Part shown: positions 10,928-20,990 of the stretch, piece after piece | Layout: each line of letters begins with the position of its first letter | How positions within the stretch are numbered: the first letter of the stretch is position 1 | From: Pseudomonadota bacterium | Lineage (GTDB): Bacteria; Desulfobacterota; Desulfovibrionia; Desulfovibrionales; Desulfovibrionaceae | Direction of reading: 5' to 3' | Assembly (NCBI GenBank): GCA_023460395.1 | Contig: JAEWQB010000018.1 | Span: forward strand, 62,001 to 126,000 | DNA: 64,000 nt | Position numbers and translations under genes: made by a program | Notes under the pieces: generated by a model | What the model saw: only the letters and a program-made list of their open reading frames with translations | Database searches by the model: none | Told to the model about the DNA's origin: nothing

Positions 10928-11305
10928 ATGAGCGGGACCGGCAATACTATTCTTGTTGTGGATGACGAAAAGCACATTCGCATGCTCTATCAGGAAGAAC
11001 TGGTCGCGGAAGGGTACACCGTGGCCACAACGGACGGACAGGAACCCATTCTGGCTGTCATCGAACGCGAGCAGCCGCAGGTAATCGTGCTGGACATCAA
11101 GCTCGGCCCCTCTCTCTCCGGCCTTGACCTCTTACAACAAATACGCGGCAGCCACCCGATTCTCCCTGTCATTCTCAGCACCGCGTACGACAGTTTTCAG
11201 CATGACCTCAAATCCATCGCAGCGGATTACTACGTGGTGAAATCTGTTGACCTGACGGAACTTAAACTGCGCATCGCACAAGCCATGGCCAAGGCACGGG
11301 GATAG
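10928..11305 (+). CDS. Single-domain response regulator
   Basis: Stand-alone receiver domain of 125 residues with no output domain. It has the acidic pair Asp12-Asp13, phospho-acceptor Asp56 in VLDIKL, the conserved hydroxyl residue in ILSTAYD, and the lysine in VVKSV. Proteins of this type act by protein contact, as in CheY- or Spo0F-like relays. There is no adjacent kinase gene; the nearest is the hybrid kinase ending at 16147, which already has its own receivers. The start is supported by GGAGGT. It converges with comEC, the two stop codons being 12 bp apart. Confidence 0.88.
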   Translation: MSGTGNTILVVDDEKHIRMLYQEELVAEGYTVATTDGQEPILAVIEREQPQVIVLDIKLGPSLSGLDLLQQIRGSHPILPVILSTAYDSFQHDLKSIAADYYVVKSVDLTELKLRIAQAMAKARG

Positions 11306-11317
11306 CTGCCCCCGCTC

Positions 11318-14300
11318 CTACCATCTCTCCAACTTGTCCACCGTGGCGGACTGAACGTGCGCTGGCCCATCGCCACGCCAGCGCACGGAGATTTGTCCCT
11401 GCCTTCCTGTGTCGAACAAGGTAACTCCCTGCCCTGCCAGTGCATCCCGCACAGCTTTGGCGGGGAACTTCCAATGGTTCAAAAAACCCGTGGAACTAAT
11501 GGCATACCGGGGTCGCACCGCCGCATACAGTTCCGGCACAAGGCTATTTCGGGAGCCGTGATGCGGCACAATGAGCACCTCAGCGGAAAGATCTGCCCCA
11601 GACGCTAAAAGCGCCCGGATTCCAGACCGCTCCAAATCCCCCATGAGCAAAACAAGCCCGTGTCCGTTACGCACCAACCGCATAACCAGCGCCGCGTTGT
11701 TGGACGAGGCTCCCGCCACAAATGTCCGCGATGGGTGCAAAACCTCCAACCGCAGACCCTCTTCCTGCAATATCACGTCTCCCGCCACCGCAATTTGTCG
11801 CGTCAGCCCCGCTGCCCGCAGAGCCGTTGCCAACCGGACCTCATTACCGGGGGAGGCAGGCATGCCATTCCCCACAAACTGCTCCGCAGCCATGTACCGC
11901 AAAGGATACGTCAATCCCGCAAGGTGGTCCGTGTCGGGATGGGAATTGACAACGCGTTCCACGCGGGGCGGCATTCCATGCGCGAGTGAGGGCGCGACCA
12001 ATCCCTTGCCGGGGTCAAAAGAGGACAAGGCAAAGCCGCCGCCATCCACTAAAATGCGCCGTTCCCCCGGCAAGGTAATCACCATGGCCTGTCCCTGACC
12101 CACATCCAGCACGCTCATGGTCACACCGTCCGCCGTCCCTTCCACCATACGCGCAAGCAGGGGATAACAAAGCAAACCAAATCCCACCACTAACCACGCC
12201 ACCGTGAACATATCCCCCCCGCGAACAGAAAAGCGCATCGGAAACTTCAATTCTTCATGCCGTTCCCTCTCTGCCAAAACGACCGCAACAGGCGACACCT
12301 CCCGTTCCTTTGCCCCTTCCGCCAGCCGACTTCCTAATATGCCATCATGGGGGAAACTGGATGTGTCAGCCCTGTCACGCCAAGCCTTTCCGCCCCTGAA
12401 ACACCGCCCGTGCCATCGGGCCAGCAACGCCGCCAGCAGACACCAAAATCCAAGCATAGCAGTCCAACTGGGCCGCAACGCAAGGTGTGGCGCCAGCCAG
12501 TCAGCCTGTTGAAACGCATCCAACGTGGAAAATAAGAGCAGAACAGGCGCAAGTGCCGCGGAAAACACACCGTGCGCCGCCACCGCGCATAGCGATGCCC
12601 CACCCGCACTTCCTATTCCCAGCGCCGCAAGTCCCAATCCGCCAAGGCTCAGTGGCAGTATCCAAAGCCCCAGCACAGGAAGCCAAAGAAGGTTCAGTGC
12701 GAACCAAGGGCTCGCACTGGTGAAATTCCACACCGTCACGGGCAGCATGCCCAACTGAATACTCAAATTCGCTGCCAGCAGCCCCAATGCGCCCATGCCC
12801 GCCATGCGGACCAGACGCGCAGTTGCCGCAGCCACACAGGAAAAACCGAAGCGCCCTTTCTCCTCCGCCAGAAGAGAACGTCCGCCGCCCGCATTCCACG
12901 CGTCCCGTTGTCTCCAGAATCGCAACGGCTCCACCCGGAAGAACGTGTTCATCGCCTGCCAGACAGACAACAACACGGAATGAATGGGAGAAAAAAACAA
13001 TGCCAGAGAAAGCACTGCCAATGCCGAAAGCTGTAGCCGCAAATCAAACAACGCCTGCGGATCTGCCACGGTTAGCACCGCCACCGCCACGAACAGGCCA
13101 TCCAGCATCACCCTTGGCCTGCCACGCCAGAGCAGCACCCCCCAGCAGGCAAACATCAGCGCTGCCCGCGACAACGAAGGCGTTGCCCCGCCGAGCCATA
13201 CATAGCCCGCCACCAGAGGCGCACCCAGCAACACGGTCAACCGAGGACGCGGCACCCGCACGTACACGCGGGGCACGACCAGTCCCACCAGCCACGCAAG
13301 CCCCCACCCCAGCGCAACCACCGCGCTTAAATGCATGCCTGAAAGCGCCAGCGAGTGCGAAAGCGAGGCGAGGGAAAGCTGATCCATCCGATCGGACCGT
13401 AACAAAAATCGATCTCCGAAAAGCAACGCGGGGATAACGGCGCGTGCCTCCTGCAACCGAAAGACGTCACGGTCTTTCCCATACTCCGGGGGAGGCCGCT
13501 GCCGGTCGGGCGAATCGGACCGTAGCGCGGGTTCTCCATACAGTGCGGCTTCCACCGCGCTACGTAGGGTTTCGCGCCACCGGTGCATACGTTCCGGCTC
13601 TCCCGCCACCACCAGCCCGTAATCCGAACCACGCGACCACACTCGCCAAAAAGCTCCCCGGTCACGCCAGTATTCACCGCTGTCCCATGTGCCGGAATTC
13701 AGGAAGCCCCGCATAGGCCGAATCCGCTGGGTTAACCGCACGTGCTGCCCCGGACCCACCCGGTACGGCGGAGCGTCCCACACCCAGAGCACGTAGCCCG
13801 GCAAAACAATCTCCCCCCCATCCTCAAGGCGGCAACGCACTTGCTCCAGCATGACCCGCAACCGGCGGTCCGGGGCGCTGTCCACCTTCGCCACCACACC
13901 GTGAAGCGTGACTTTGCGCCTTTCGCGCATGAAATTAGGGGTGGCCCACTGGTGCGTATTGCCCGGTGTATCGACTCCGTGCCAGTCCGTCTCCAACTCT
14001 GGGGACGGTCCGCGTACGGAAAAAGCAGAAGCGGTTTGGGAAGCGGAGACGGTGAAGGAACGGGGAAGATATGCGGACAATTCAGAGGAAACGACACGTT
14101 GCCGCAGCCCCCGCCATGGGGTCGTTCCAGAGTCCGCTTGCCACGCCGCAGCCCCGTATCCCAGCGCGGCGGCAAGCAACACTGCCAACGCACCACAAAG
14201 CCGCCCTGTAACGGACGACCGGCGGGCAAGACAGGTGCCCGCAATAAGCAATGCTCCCCCCGCAAGAGCCGGAAGCGGATGCCGGAAGCCCCATATTCCG

Positions 14301-14389
14301 CACAACCACCCCAGCAGCCCGATTTGCCACGGGAGTAAACCGGGGAAAGCGGCAAATGCCGAGGATGCGGGTGCGGGATGGGAGTTCAT
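11318..14389 (-). CDS. comEC: ComEC/Rec2 DNA-uptake channel
   Basis: Inner-membrane channel that takes up single-stranded DNA during natural transformation. The 1023-residue protein is somewhat longer than typical. The order is N-terminal membrane segments with a DUF4131-type soluble domain, a central competence domain (SLASLSHSLALSGMHLS is the family hallmark), and a C-terminal metallo-beta-lactamase-like domain with VGQGQAMVITLP, LVDGGG and NSHPDTDHLAGL. Ligand histidines appear intact, so the nuclease-like domain may be functional. It follows murA by 51 bp and is probably co-transcribed with it. Whether the organism is naturally competent cannot be judged from this window. Confidence 0.93.
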   Translation of the reverse strand: MNSHPAPASSAFAAFPGLLPWQIGLLGWLCGIWGFRHPLPALAGGALLIAGTCLARRSSVTGRLCGALAVLLAAALGYGAAAWQADSGTTPWRGLRQRVVSSELSAYLPRSFTVSASQTASAFSVRGPSPELETDWHGVDTPGNTHQWATPNFMRERRKVTLHGVVAKVDSAPDRRLRVMLEQVRCRLEDGGEIVLPGYVLWVWDAPPYRVGPGQHVRLTQRIRPMRGFLNSGTWDSGEYWRDRGAFWRVWSRGSDYGLVVAGEPERMHRWRETLRSAVEAALYGEPALRSDSPDRQRPPPEYGKDRDVFRLQEARAVIPALLFGDRFLLRSDRMDQLSLASLSHSLALSGMHLSAVVALGWGLAWLVGLVVPRVYVRVPRPRLTVLLGAPLVAGYVWLGGATPSLSRAALMFACWGVLLWRGRPRVMLDGLFVAVAVLTVADPQALFDLRLQLSALAVLSLALFFSPIHSVLLSVWQAMNTFFRVEPLRFWRQRDAWNAGGGRSLLAEEKGRFGFSCVAAATARLVRMAGMGALGLLAANLSIQLGMLPVTVWNFTSASPWFALNLLWLPVLGLWILPLSLGGLGLAALGIGSAGGASLCAVAAHGVFSAALAPVLLLFSTLDAFQQADWLAPHLALRPSWTAMLGFWCLLAALLARWHGRCFRGGKAWRDRADTSSFPHDGILGSRLAEGAKEREVSPVAVVLAERERHEELKFPMRFSVRGGDMFTVAWLVVGFGLLCYPLLARMVEGTADGVTMSVLDVGQGQAMVITLPGERRILVDGGGFALSSFDPGKGLVAPSLAHGMPPRVERVVNSHPDTDHLAGLTYPLRYMAAEQFVGNGMPASPGNEVRLATALRAAGLTRQIAVAGDVILQEEGLRLEVLHPSRTFVAGASSNNAALVMRLVRNGHGLVLLMGDLERSGIRALLASGADLSAEVLIVPHHGSRNSLVPELYAAVRPRYAISSTGFLNHWKFPAKAVRDALAGQGVTLFDTGRQGQISVRWRGDGPAHVQSATVDKLERW

Positions 14390-14440
14390 GACGCCCCATG
14401 CAAGAAGGGCCGCCCCGCGATACGGAACGGCCCCGATGTA

Positions 14441-15700
14441 TTATTCGTCGTCCTCCTGCATGCGCACAATACGCGCGCCGACAGGATTGAGCTTTTCTTC
14501 TATACGCTCATAGCCCCGGTCCAGATGATAGATTCGCTGCACATGCGTCTCGCCTCCGGCTGCCAGTCCCGCCAGAACCAGCGATGCACTGGCCCGCAGA
14601 TCCGAGGCCATGACGGGCGCTCCCGTGAGCGCTCTCCCGCCTTTAATATGCGCGGTGCGCCCCACAAGCCGCACATCCGCCCCCATGCGCACCAATTCAA
14701 GCACGTGCATGAATCGGTTTTCAAAAATAGTTTCTTCCACCATGCCGGAGCCTTGGGTCACGCACAGCAACGCCATAAACTGCGCTTGCATGTCTGTGGG
14801 AAATCCGGGATACGGCTGGGTGGTAATGTCCACAGACTTCAGTTCCCCCGTATAGCTCACGCGCGTTCCACCCGATTCTTTGGTGATGGAGACGCCCGTT
14901 TCCCGTAACTTGGAGATAACTGCGTCCAGTGCCGCGTCCGGGCAATTTTCCAGCAATAAATCACCCTTGGTGATGGCGGCGGCAATCATAAAGGTTCCCG
15001 CTTCAATACGGTCCGGCATAATGGCGTATTCGCAGCCATGCAACCGTTCCACACCCTGAATACGGATAACGCTTGTGCCGTGTCCCTCTATCTTTGCACC
15101 GCAGGCGATAAGGAAATTCGCTAAATCCACCACCTCCGGTTCGCGGGCCGAGTTTTCCAACACGGTTTCCCCTTCAGCCAGAGCGGCAGCCATGAGCAGA
15201 TTCTCCGTGCCCCCCACCGTCACTTTTTCAAACACAATGTGCGCACCGCGCAGCCTGTCCACCCGTCCGATAATATAGCCGGAGTCCAGATCAAACTGCA
15301 CCCCCATCTGCTCCAAAGCGGAAAGGTGCAGGTTCACAGGCCGCGCACCGATAGCGCAGCCTCCGGGATACGCCACCTTGGCATACCCCAGTCTGGCAAG
15401 CAGCGGTCCCAGACACAGCACCGAAGCGCGCATCGTTTTCACCAAATCATAGGGGGCCTCAGGCCGCGGTTCGCACGGCCTTGTTCGCACCACACCCTTT
15501 TCAAAAGAAGCGGGGCAACCCAAAATTTCCAATAATTTTATGGTAGTTCTAATGTCCTTGAGATTAGGAACATTGGTATAGGTAACGGGTTCCTCAACAA
15601 GAATAGAGCCCATGAGAATGGGCAGCGCGGCGTTTTTCGCCCCACTTATGCGAATAGTGCCCCGTAGCGGCACACCACCGTTGATGACAAGCTTTTCCAT
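14441..15700 (-). CDS. murA: UDP-N-acetylglucosamine 1-carboxyvinyltransferase
   Basis: First committed step of peptidoglycan synthesis: transfer of enolpyruvate from PEP to UDP-GlcNAc in the cytoplasm. The 419-residue length is normal. Lys22-Asn23 in ISGAKNAALPI and catalytic Cys115 in PGGCAIGARPVNLH are at the same positions as in E. coli MurA; having Cys rather than Asp predicts fosfomycin sensitivity. I start at ATG 15700 (MEKLVINGG); an in-frame extension upstream to 15901 is not homologous to MurA. The gene precedes comEC on the minus strand. Confidence 0.96.
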   Translation of the reverse strand: MEKLVINGGVPLRGTIRISGAKNAALPILMGSILVEEPVTYTNVPNLKDIRTTIKLLEILGCPASFEKGVVRTRPCEPRPEAPYDLVKTMRASVLCLGPLLARLGYAKVAYPGGCAIGARPVNLHLSALEQMGVQFDLDSGYIIGRVDRLRGAHIVFEKVTVGGTENLLMAAALAEGETVLENSAREPEVVDLANFLIACGAKIEGHGTSVIRIQGVERLHGCEYAIMPDRIEAGTFMIAAAITKGDLLLENCPDAALDAVISKLRETGVSITKESGGTRVSYTGELKSVDITTQPYPGFPTDMQAQFMALLCVTQGSGMVEETIFENRFMHVLELVRMGADVRLVGRTAHIKGGRALTGAPVMASDLRASASLVLAGLAAGGETHVQRIYHLDRGYERIEEKLNPVGARIVRMQEDDE

Positions 15701-15938
15701 GTACAATCCTGATTGTAATGCCGACAGAGCGCCGATTCCGGCATCCGTGCCGGGATGCGTGAAAACTGGGGAGCGGAATGGAAAAATGGCTGCAAACAAG
15801 CACAGCCAACGACCGTTTCGATCCCTGACAGCGCTATCTTGTACTCTGCGGGGGAACGTGGGGCAAATCATTTTTCCCACATGGAAAATATGCTTGACCA
15901 CGCTGCGGGGGGAATGTATAGACCCGTTCTTGCTTGTG

Positions 15939-16014
15939 GCGGATGTAGCTCAGTTGGCAGAGCACACGGTTGTGGCCCGTGTTGTCGTGGGTTCAATCCC
16001 CATCATTCGCCCCA
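15939..16014 (+). tRNA. tRNA-His (GTG)
   Basis: Complete cloverleaf including an encoded CCA. Acceptor arms GCGGATG and CATTCGC pair with one G-T wobble; the anticodon stem CACGG/CCGTG encloses loop TTGTGGC with anticodon GTG at 15972-15974. A G precedes position 1 (15938) and can pair with C73, the usual His identity feature. Confidence 0.96.
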
Positions 16015-16025
16015 CTCGGAAAAGC

Positions 16026-16048
16026 GCCCCGCTATTGCGGGGCTTTTT
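16026..16048 (+). terminator. Terminator after tRNA-His
   Basis: Perfect stem GCCCCGC / GCGGGGC with loop TATT followed by five T, 12 bp beyond the tRNA. Confidence 0.88.
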
Positions 16049-16146
16049 CATTTTCCGCGTCGCCACTCCCTCTCTCACAGGCAGCCCGTAGAGACATACC
16101 CGCGAAAAATGCCGCATAATTTCAAGAATTCCTTAAATACCGCGTG

Positions 16147-19100
16147 TTAGTTCGCGGTTCCCGGACCCTCTTCTGCCGGGCAATGCTCCAGCAACAAACG
16201 CATGGATGCGCACGCCTCAGCAAGATGCTCGTCCATGTCCGCAAGCAGCAAGACTAAATCACTATTCGCTTTCGCGGCTGCCTCCAGTCGTAACGCACAG
16301 CGGCGCACCCCGTTTGCGGACACATTCCCGGCGGCTCCCGCCACGGTATGCGCCTTGCGGGCCACCTCCAGCGCCTCGCCTGCGTGATAGTGCGCCGCAA
16401 GCTCTTTTCCTATATCCCCATAGGCGGAAAGAAAACCTTCCAGAATGCGCCGGTACAGCCACTCTTTACCGCTAACCCGGTTAACGCCTTCCGCCACATC
16501 CAGCCCCGGAAGCCCCGTGGGAAACGCGGCCTCCATGCCGTCTTCGCAGGTTTCTGTCGCGGGGGCGACGCCTGCCAATTGCGTGGCGACTCCCGCTTTC
16601 TCTTCTCCCGCAGACGCGCGGGCATGTTCTTCCGCCTTGCTTTGGGCAAGTCCGCCCGCAGTGCCAGCTTCAGGAAGCCACTTGCGCAACGTACGGAATA
16701 ACACCTCTCGTTCAATGGGTTTTGTCACGTAATCGTTCATTCCTGCCTCCAGAGCCTGATCCCGGTCCTCGTGCAGCGCGTATGCGGTCATGGCGAGAAT
16801 GGGCGTATGGGCAAAGCGAACGTCTGCACGAATGCGGCGCGTCGTTTCCACTCCGTCCATACCCGGCAGTTGTACGTCCATAAAGATAACATCGAAAGAA
16901 GCCTGCCTCAGTGTCTCCAAGGCCTCTTCCCCCGATGCCGCTATTGTCACGGACATCCCCCCGCTTTCCAGCACCTCACGCGCCACCTGCTGGTTCACAA
17001 GATTATCTTCCACCAAAAGAGCGTGCACACCGGAAAATCCGCCCCGGTCCGCATCCGCAGCCTTTTCTCCGCTTTCAACGGGAGCGAGCCCGAACGCTTC
17101 CAAAATGACGCGGTGCAATGCGGCCATTTTTACCGGCTTCAGCAAAAAGGCACGAATCCCCAGTTCTTCCGCCCGCTGCACCTCCGCTTCGCGCCCGAAG
17201 GCGGTCATCAGCATCACAGGGGGCAACGCCACTCCTCGCTCCGCCAGACGCTCCACGACCTGAAGACCGTCCATACCCGGCAGCCGCCAGTCCAGCAAAA
17301 GCAGTCCATATTCCGCCGCGCGGTCAGTCAGTAGCGCCATGGCGCTTTCCCCGTCTCCTGTCACATCGCACCGCATGCCCATGGTCGTGAGCATTTTTTC
17401 AATAACGGCACGACTTCCGGCACTGTCTTCCACCAGCAGAGCAGGCTTTTTCCGAACGGATTCCGGCAGTACACAGCGTTCAGGGGCTTGCTCTCCAGCA
17501 AGCTGAAGCGGCACGGAAAACGAAAAAACGCTGCCTTCACCTTCAACACTATGTACCGTTATCTCCCCACCCATGAGGTGGACCAGCTCCCGTGCTATGG
17601 AAAGCCCCAAGCCGGTGCCTCCATATTTTCTTGCGATATCTCCAGATTCCTGCACAAACACGCCAAATAAATCGGCTATGCGGTCTTCTCGGATACCAAT
17701 GCCCGTATCACTCACAGAAATATGCAGCACCACACCGCCGTGCCCGTCCGGGCCAACTCCGGCAGGGGCAACTGGCACCCTAAGGGGAACCGGAGGAAGC
17801 GGCACAGAGGGAGAAACCGCAGGGGACGGGAGAACCGCAGAAACTAAACTCTGCGGGGTTACGGAATCTGATACCGGACGAACCGGAACAGACACGTCCG
17901 CCGGTTCCGCCACGGGCAGTATGTCCAGCGTGGCTGCCGCCAAAGGCAACGGCGCATGAGAAAAATCCGGGTAGCCGGGCAAGAGCGGACGCACGGCAAG
18001 GCACACTTCCCCGCGTTCGGTAAATTTGAACGCGTTGGTAACCAAGTTGATGAGCACCTGCTTCAATCGCAGTGGGTCGCCTATCAGCGAATCAGGCGCG
18101 TCGGCGTCCACATCCACCACAAGCTCCACGCCTTTTTCCGCCACACGGTTGCTAAAAAGGTCGGTCACTTCCTCAAGCACCGAACGCAGTGTGAAGGGAA
18201 TGCTCTCCAGTTCCAGCCGGTTGGCCTCAATTTTGGAAATATCCAGAATATCGTTAATGATGCCCAGCAGAGTCCGCGAAGAGGCTTTGATGATCTTAAG
18301 GTATTCCACCTGCTTGGCGGTCAGGCCGGTTCGTGAGATAATATCCGCCATACCGATGATCGCATTCATGGGGGTGCGGAGTTCGTGGCTCATGTTGGCG
18401 ACAAATTCACTCTTGGCTTTGCTGGCGTCTTCCGCCCGACGACGGGCTTCTTCCGACTCCGCAGTGCGTTCGACAACCAGTTCTTCCAGCTCCCTCCGTC
18501 GGTTGCCAAGCAGGCGGTCCCGCTCTTCCACGCGTGCCAGCATGGCGTTCATGCTGTCCACCAACTGGCCTATTTCGTCATCGCGTTCTTTTTCCGCCCG
18601 CACCGAGTAAGTATGATTTTCGGTAATCCGCTGCATCGTGCCGGAAAGGCGTTGCACCGGGCGGACAACCACCCGCCGAGTGACCAGAAGAATAAGGCAA
18701 CTCAACAACACCACCGTGCCTATGGTGTGCAGTAACCGCACGTTGAGGCTGGCGATTAATTCCGTGCGCATCCGTTCCAGCGAAACAACAACCAACACGG
18801 AACCTATGCGTTCCCCGCCCAACTCCAAGGGACGCGAGGCCACAAGCGTTTCTCCTGAAAAAAGAAAGAGCGTGGACCAGATGCCGATATCTTCTTGCCC
18901 CCCCGCGGGCGTATCGGCCCGCAGGGAATGCACAGCTTCCGACAGATCGTGCCCTTCTCCTGCTGCATAAAAAACGGTGCCGCCTTCGCCCTCCAGGACA
19001 TAAATGGCGCGAACGCCCGCGCTTTGCATTTCCGAAGCCACGATGGCAGCCACTGCGGGCCGGTCTAAATTCCACAGAGGATGCGCCAACAACCGTGCGC

Positions 19101-19272
19101 AGTGCTCCGCCAGCATCCGGGTAAATCGCCGCTGCTCCGCCAGCTTGTCTTTATGGGCGGAAACATATTCCAGACTACTGAAGAGCAACAGCACCAGCGC
19201 GGCGGAAGCCGCCACAAGGGCCACCAGTTCTGTCTGAATGCCATATTTTCCGGCCCTATGCCTTGTTGCCAC
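16147..19272 (-). CDS. Hybrid sensor histidine kinase with two receivers and Hpt
   Basis: Large membrane-bound phosphorelay kinase (1041 residues). Order: membrane segment about 15-35, periplasmic sensor, second membrane segment about 185-205, HAMP, short coiled coil, HisKA with His296 in MSHELRTPMNAII, ATPase domain with GTGLGLSIARELVHLMGG, two receivers (LVEDSAGSRAV and LVEDNLVNQQV, with acceptor aspartates in LLDWRLPGMDG and FMDVQLPGMDG), and a C-terminal Hpt with His975 in AHTVAGAAGN. A Pro/Val-rich stretch of about 70 residues interrupts the ATPase domain. Start is GTG with GGAGGACAGG upstream. No DNA-binding partner gene is adjacent; 58 bp separate it from murJ upstream. BarA-like architecture; signal unknown. 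Confidence 0.93.
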   Translation of the reverse strand: MATRHRAGKYGIQTELVALVAASAALVLLLFSSLEYVSAHKDKLAEQRRFTRMLAEHCARLLAHPLWNLDRPAVAAIVASEMQSAGVRAIYVLEGEGGTVFYAAGEGHDLSEAVHSLRADTPAGGQEDIGIWSTLFLFSGETLVASRPLELGGERIGSVLVVVSLERMRTELIASLNVRLLHTIGTVVLLSCLILLVTRRVVVRPVQRLSGTMQRITENHTYSVRAEKERDDEIGQLVDSMNAMLARVEERDRLLGNRRRELEELVVERTAESEEARRRAEDASKAKSEFVANMSHELRTPMNAIIGMADIISRTGLTAKQVEYLKIIKASSRTLLGIINDILDISKIEANRLELESIPFTLRSVLEEVTDLFSNRVAEKGVELVVDVDADAPDSLIGDPLRLKQVLINLVTNAFKFTERGEVCLAVRPLLPGYPDFSHAPLPLAAATLDILPVAEPADVSVPVRPVSDSVTPQSLVSAVLPSPAVSPSVPLPPVPLRVPVAPAGVGPDGHGGVVLHISVSDTGIGIREDRIADLFGVFVQESGDIARKYGGTGLGLSIARELVHLMGGEITVHSVEGEGSVFSFSVPLQLAGEQAPERCVLPESVRKKPALLVEDSAGSRAVIEKMLTTMGMRCDVTGDGESAMALLTDRAAEYGLLLLDWRLPGMDGLQVVERLAERGVALPPVMLMTAFGREAEVQRAEELGIRAFLLKPVKMAALHRVILEAFGLAPVESGEKAADADRGGFSGVHALLVEDNLVNQQVAREVLESGGMSVTIAASGEEALETLRQASFDVIFMDVQLPGMDGVETTRRIRADVRFAHTPILAMTAYALHEDRDQALEAGMNDYVTKPIEREVLFRTLRKWLPEAGTAGGLAQSKAEEHARASAGEEKAGVATQLAGVAPATETCEDGMEAAFPTGLPGLDVAEGVNRVSGKEWLYRRILEGFLSAYGDIGKELAAHYHAGEALEVARKAHTVAGAAGNVSANGVRRCALRLEAAAKANSDLVLLLADMDEHLAEACASMRLLLEHCPAEEGPGTAN

Positions 19273-19330
19273 CCTGTCCTCCGCGTCTCCGCATGTGATC
19301 GTTCACAATCAGCGCCAGACCGGTCCCGCA

Positions 19331-20989
19331 TTAGGACCTGTCCTGACTCCGCCCCCTTTTTCGCCGCACTGCGAGCAAGAGTTGAATATCTGGGCTTCCT
19401 ATCATCATAGCACCGCCCCAATAGGCAACAATGATAAGCGGAATACCCGCCAACGCAGCCAACCCCACCCAATATACCGCACAGGCCCACGCGCCCCCCA
19501 GCACCGCGGCGGAAAGCAGGGCATAACGCCATACCCACCGCATCTCACTGCGCATTTCCGCCACATAACGCGGTTCGCGCCGTCCCAGCAGGTAATGCAA
19601 CGTAAGCACGTTAGCCCACGATCCCGCACTCACGGCAAGAGCCAGTCCGGCAGGGCCAAGGGACCACATAAGGACAGCCCCGCTCCCCAGCGTTACCACC
19701 AGCCCGACAATAGCCGCTACCACGGGAGTACGCGCGTCGCGCAGACTATGAAACGCCGCCAGCAAAGGCCGCACCGCCGCAAAGGCCGGTAATCCCGGCG
19801 CATACCCCCATAGGGCGCAGGTGGTGGCAAGCACATCTGCCCCGCCAAAGGCTCCTCTGCCGAAAAGCACTGTCACCACAGGCAGCGCCATGCCCGCCAA
19901 GCCTGCGGCAGCGGGAAGACTGATGAATAGCGTTAGCCTGAGCGAACGGCACAGGGTGTGACAAAATTCAACAGAATCTCCCTTGGCGGCTAACGCGGCG
20001 AGGGCCGGCAGCGCGGCAGTGCCCACGGCAATGCCAAACACACCCAGCGGAAACTGAACCAACCGGTCCGCATAATATAAATGCGAGATACTGCCTTGTG
20101 GCAAAAAAGAGGCCAGCATGGTGGTCAGCACCACACTGAGTTGGTAAACCGCCGCACCGAATACCGCAGGCAACATCTGCGTTCCCACACGCCTCGCGCC
20201 GCTATCCAAGGGCGACCACGGACCTCGCCAACGAAATCCCTGCCTCCAGAGGAAAGGCTGCTGCAACGCAAACTGGAGCACTCCGGCTATAAGCAGCGCC
20301 GCCGCGAGAGTCTCCGGCACGGGCCAGCCGGACAACCACGCCACGCCAGCTCCGGCTATGAGGCAAAGGTTAAATATGCTTGGCGCAAGAGCGGGAGCCA
20401 AAAAATGTCCCCCCGCCTGTAAAACGCCCCCGCAGAGGGCCGTAGCGCAAATAAGCACCGCGTAAGGGAAACAGAGACGCACCAGTTCCGCCGTGCGGGC
20501 CAACAGCGCGGGGGTCTGACCAAACCCCGGTGCGAGCACTGAGGTAAGGGGCACCGCCCCCAGCCATGCGCCTGCGGAAAGCACCCCCAGCAAGCACACC
20601 AACCAGAAAAGGCACGCCCGGACCATGGCATACGCCGCGGAAAGACCTCGTTGCCCCCGGAGATACGCGAATTCACTGATCAGCGCGAGAGAGAGGGAGC
20701 CTTCTCCGAATAGTCGGCGCATAAGATTGGGTAGCCGCAGGGCAATAAAAAACGCGTCCGCAAGCGGACCCGCTCCCAGCACGGCAGCAATAAGACAATC
20801 CCGCGCAAAACCAAGCAAACGGGAAAGAAGCGTCGCGCCAGAAACCACCGCCGCGTTGCGGGCCAGAGCATGCGAGGAGCCTTCGCTTTCGTCCTCATGG
20901 CACTCTAACGCGGGGCCGTTCTGTCCACCAGCGCGGACCACCCTGTTTCCGGGTGGGGAGGTATGTGGCTCCTGCGCGGTCACAGGCAC
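19331..20989 (-). CDS. murJ: Lipid II flippase MurJ (MviN)
   Basis: Polytopic membrane protein (552 residues) that flips lipid II to the outer face of the membrane for peptidoglycan assembly. The N-terminal core SGATLLSRLLGFARDCLIAAVLG and ADAFFIALRLPNLMRRLFGEGSL carry the family signature arginines, and hydrophobic segments continue to the end. The start is a GTG directly after the thioesterase stop codon, implying translational coupling. About 40 residues precede the first membrane helix, longer than usual, so a later start is possible. Confidence 0.9.
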   Translation of the reverse strand: MPVTAQEPHTSPPGNRVVRAGGQNGPALECHEDESEGSSHALARNAAVVSGATLLSRLLGFARDCLIAAVLGAGPLADAFFIALRLPNLMRRLFGEGSLSLALISEFAYLRGQRGLSAAYAMVRACLFWLVCLLGVLSAGAWLGAVPLTSVLAPGFGQTPALLARTAELVRLCFPYAVLICATALCGGVLQAGGHFLAPALAPSIFNLCLIAGAGVAWLSGWPVPETLAAALLIAGVLQFALQQPFLWRQGFRWRGPWSPLDSGARRVGTQMLPAVFGAAVYQLSVVLTTMLASFLPQGSISHLYYADRLVQFPLGVFGIAVGTAALPALAALAAKGDSVEFCHTLCRSLRLTLFISLPAAAGLAGMALPVVTVLFGRGAFGGADVLATTCALWGYAPGLPAFAAVRPLLAAFHSLRDARTPVVAAIVGLVVTLGSGAVLMWSLGPAGLALAVSAGSWANVLTLHYLLGRREPRYVAEMRSEMRWVWRYALLSAAVLGGAWACAVYWVGLAALAGIPLIIVAYWGGAMMIGSPDIQLLLAVRRKRGRSQDRS

Positions 20990-20990
20990 A

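Noticed and set aside
12787..13437. 216-codon plus-strand frame inside comEC
   Set aside because: Pro/Arg/Ala-rich antisense shadow of comEC.
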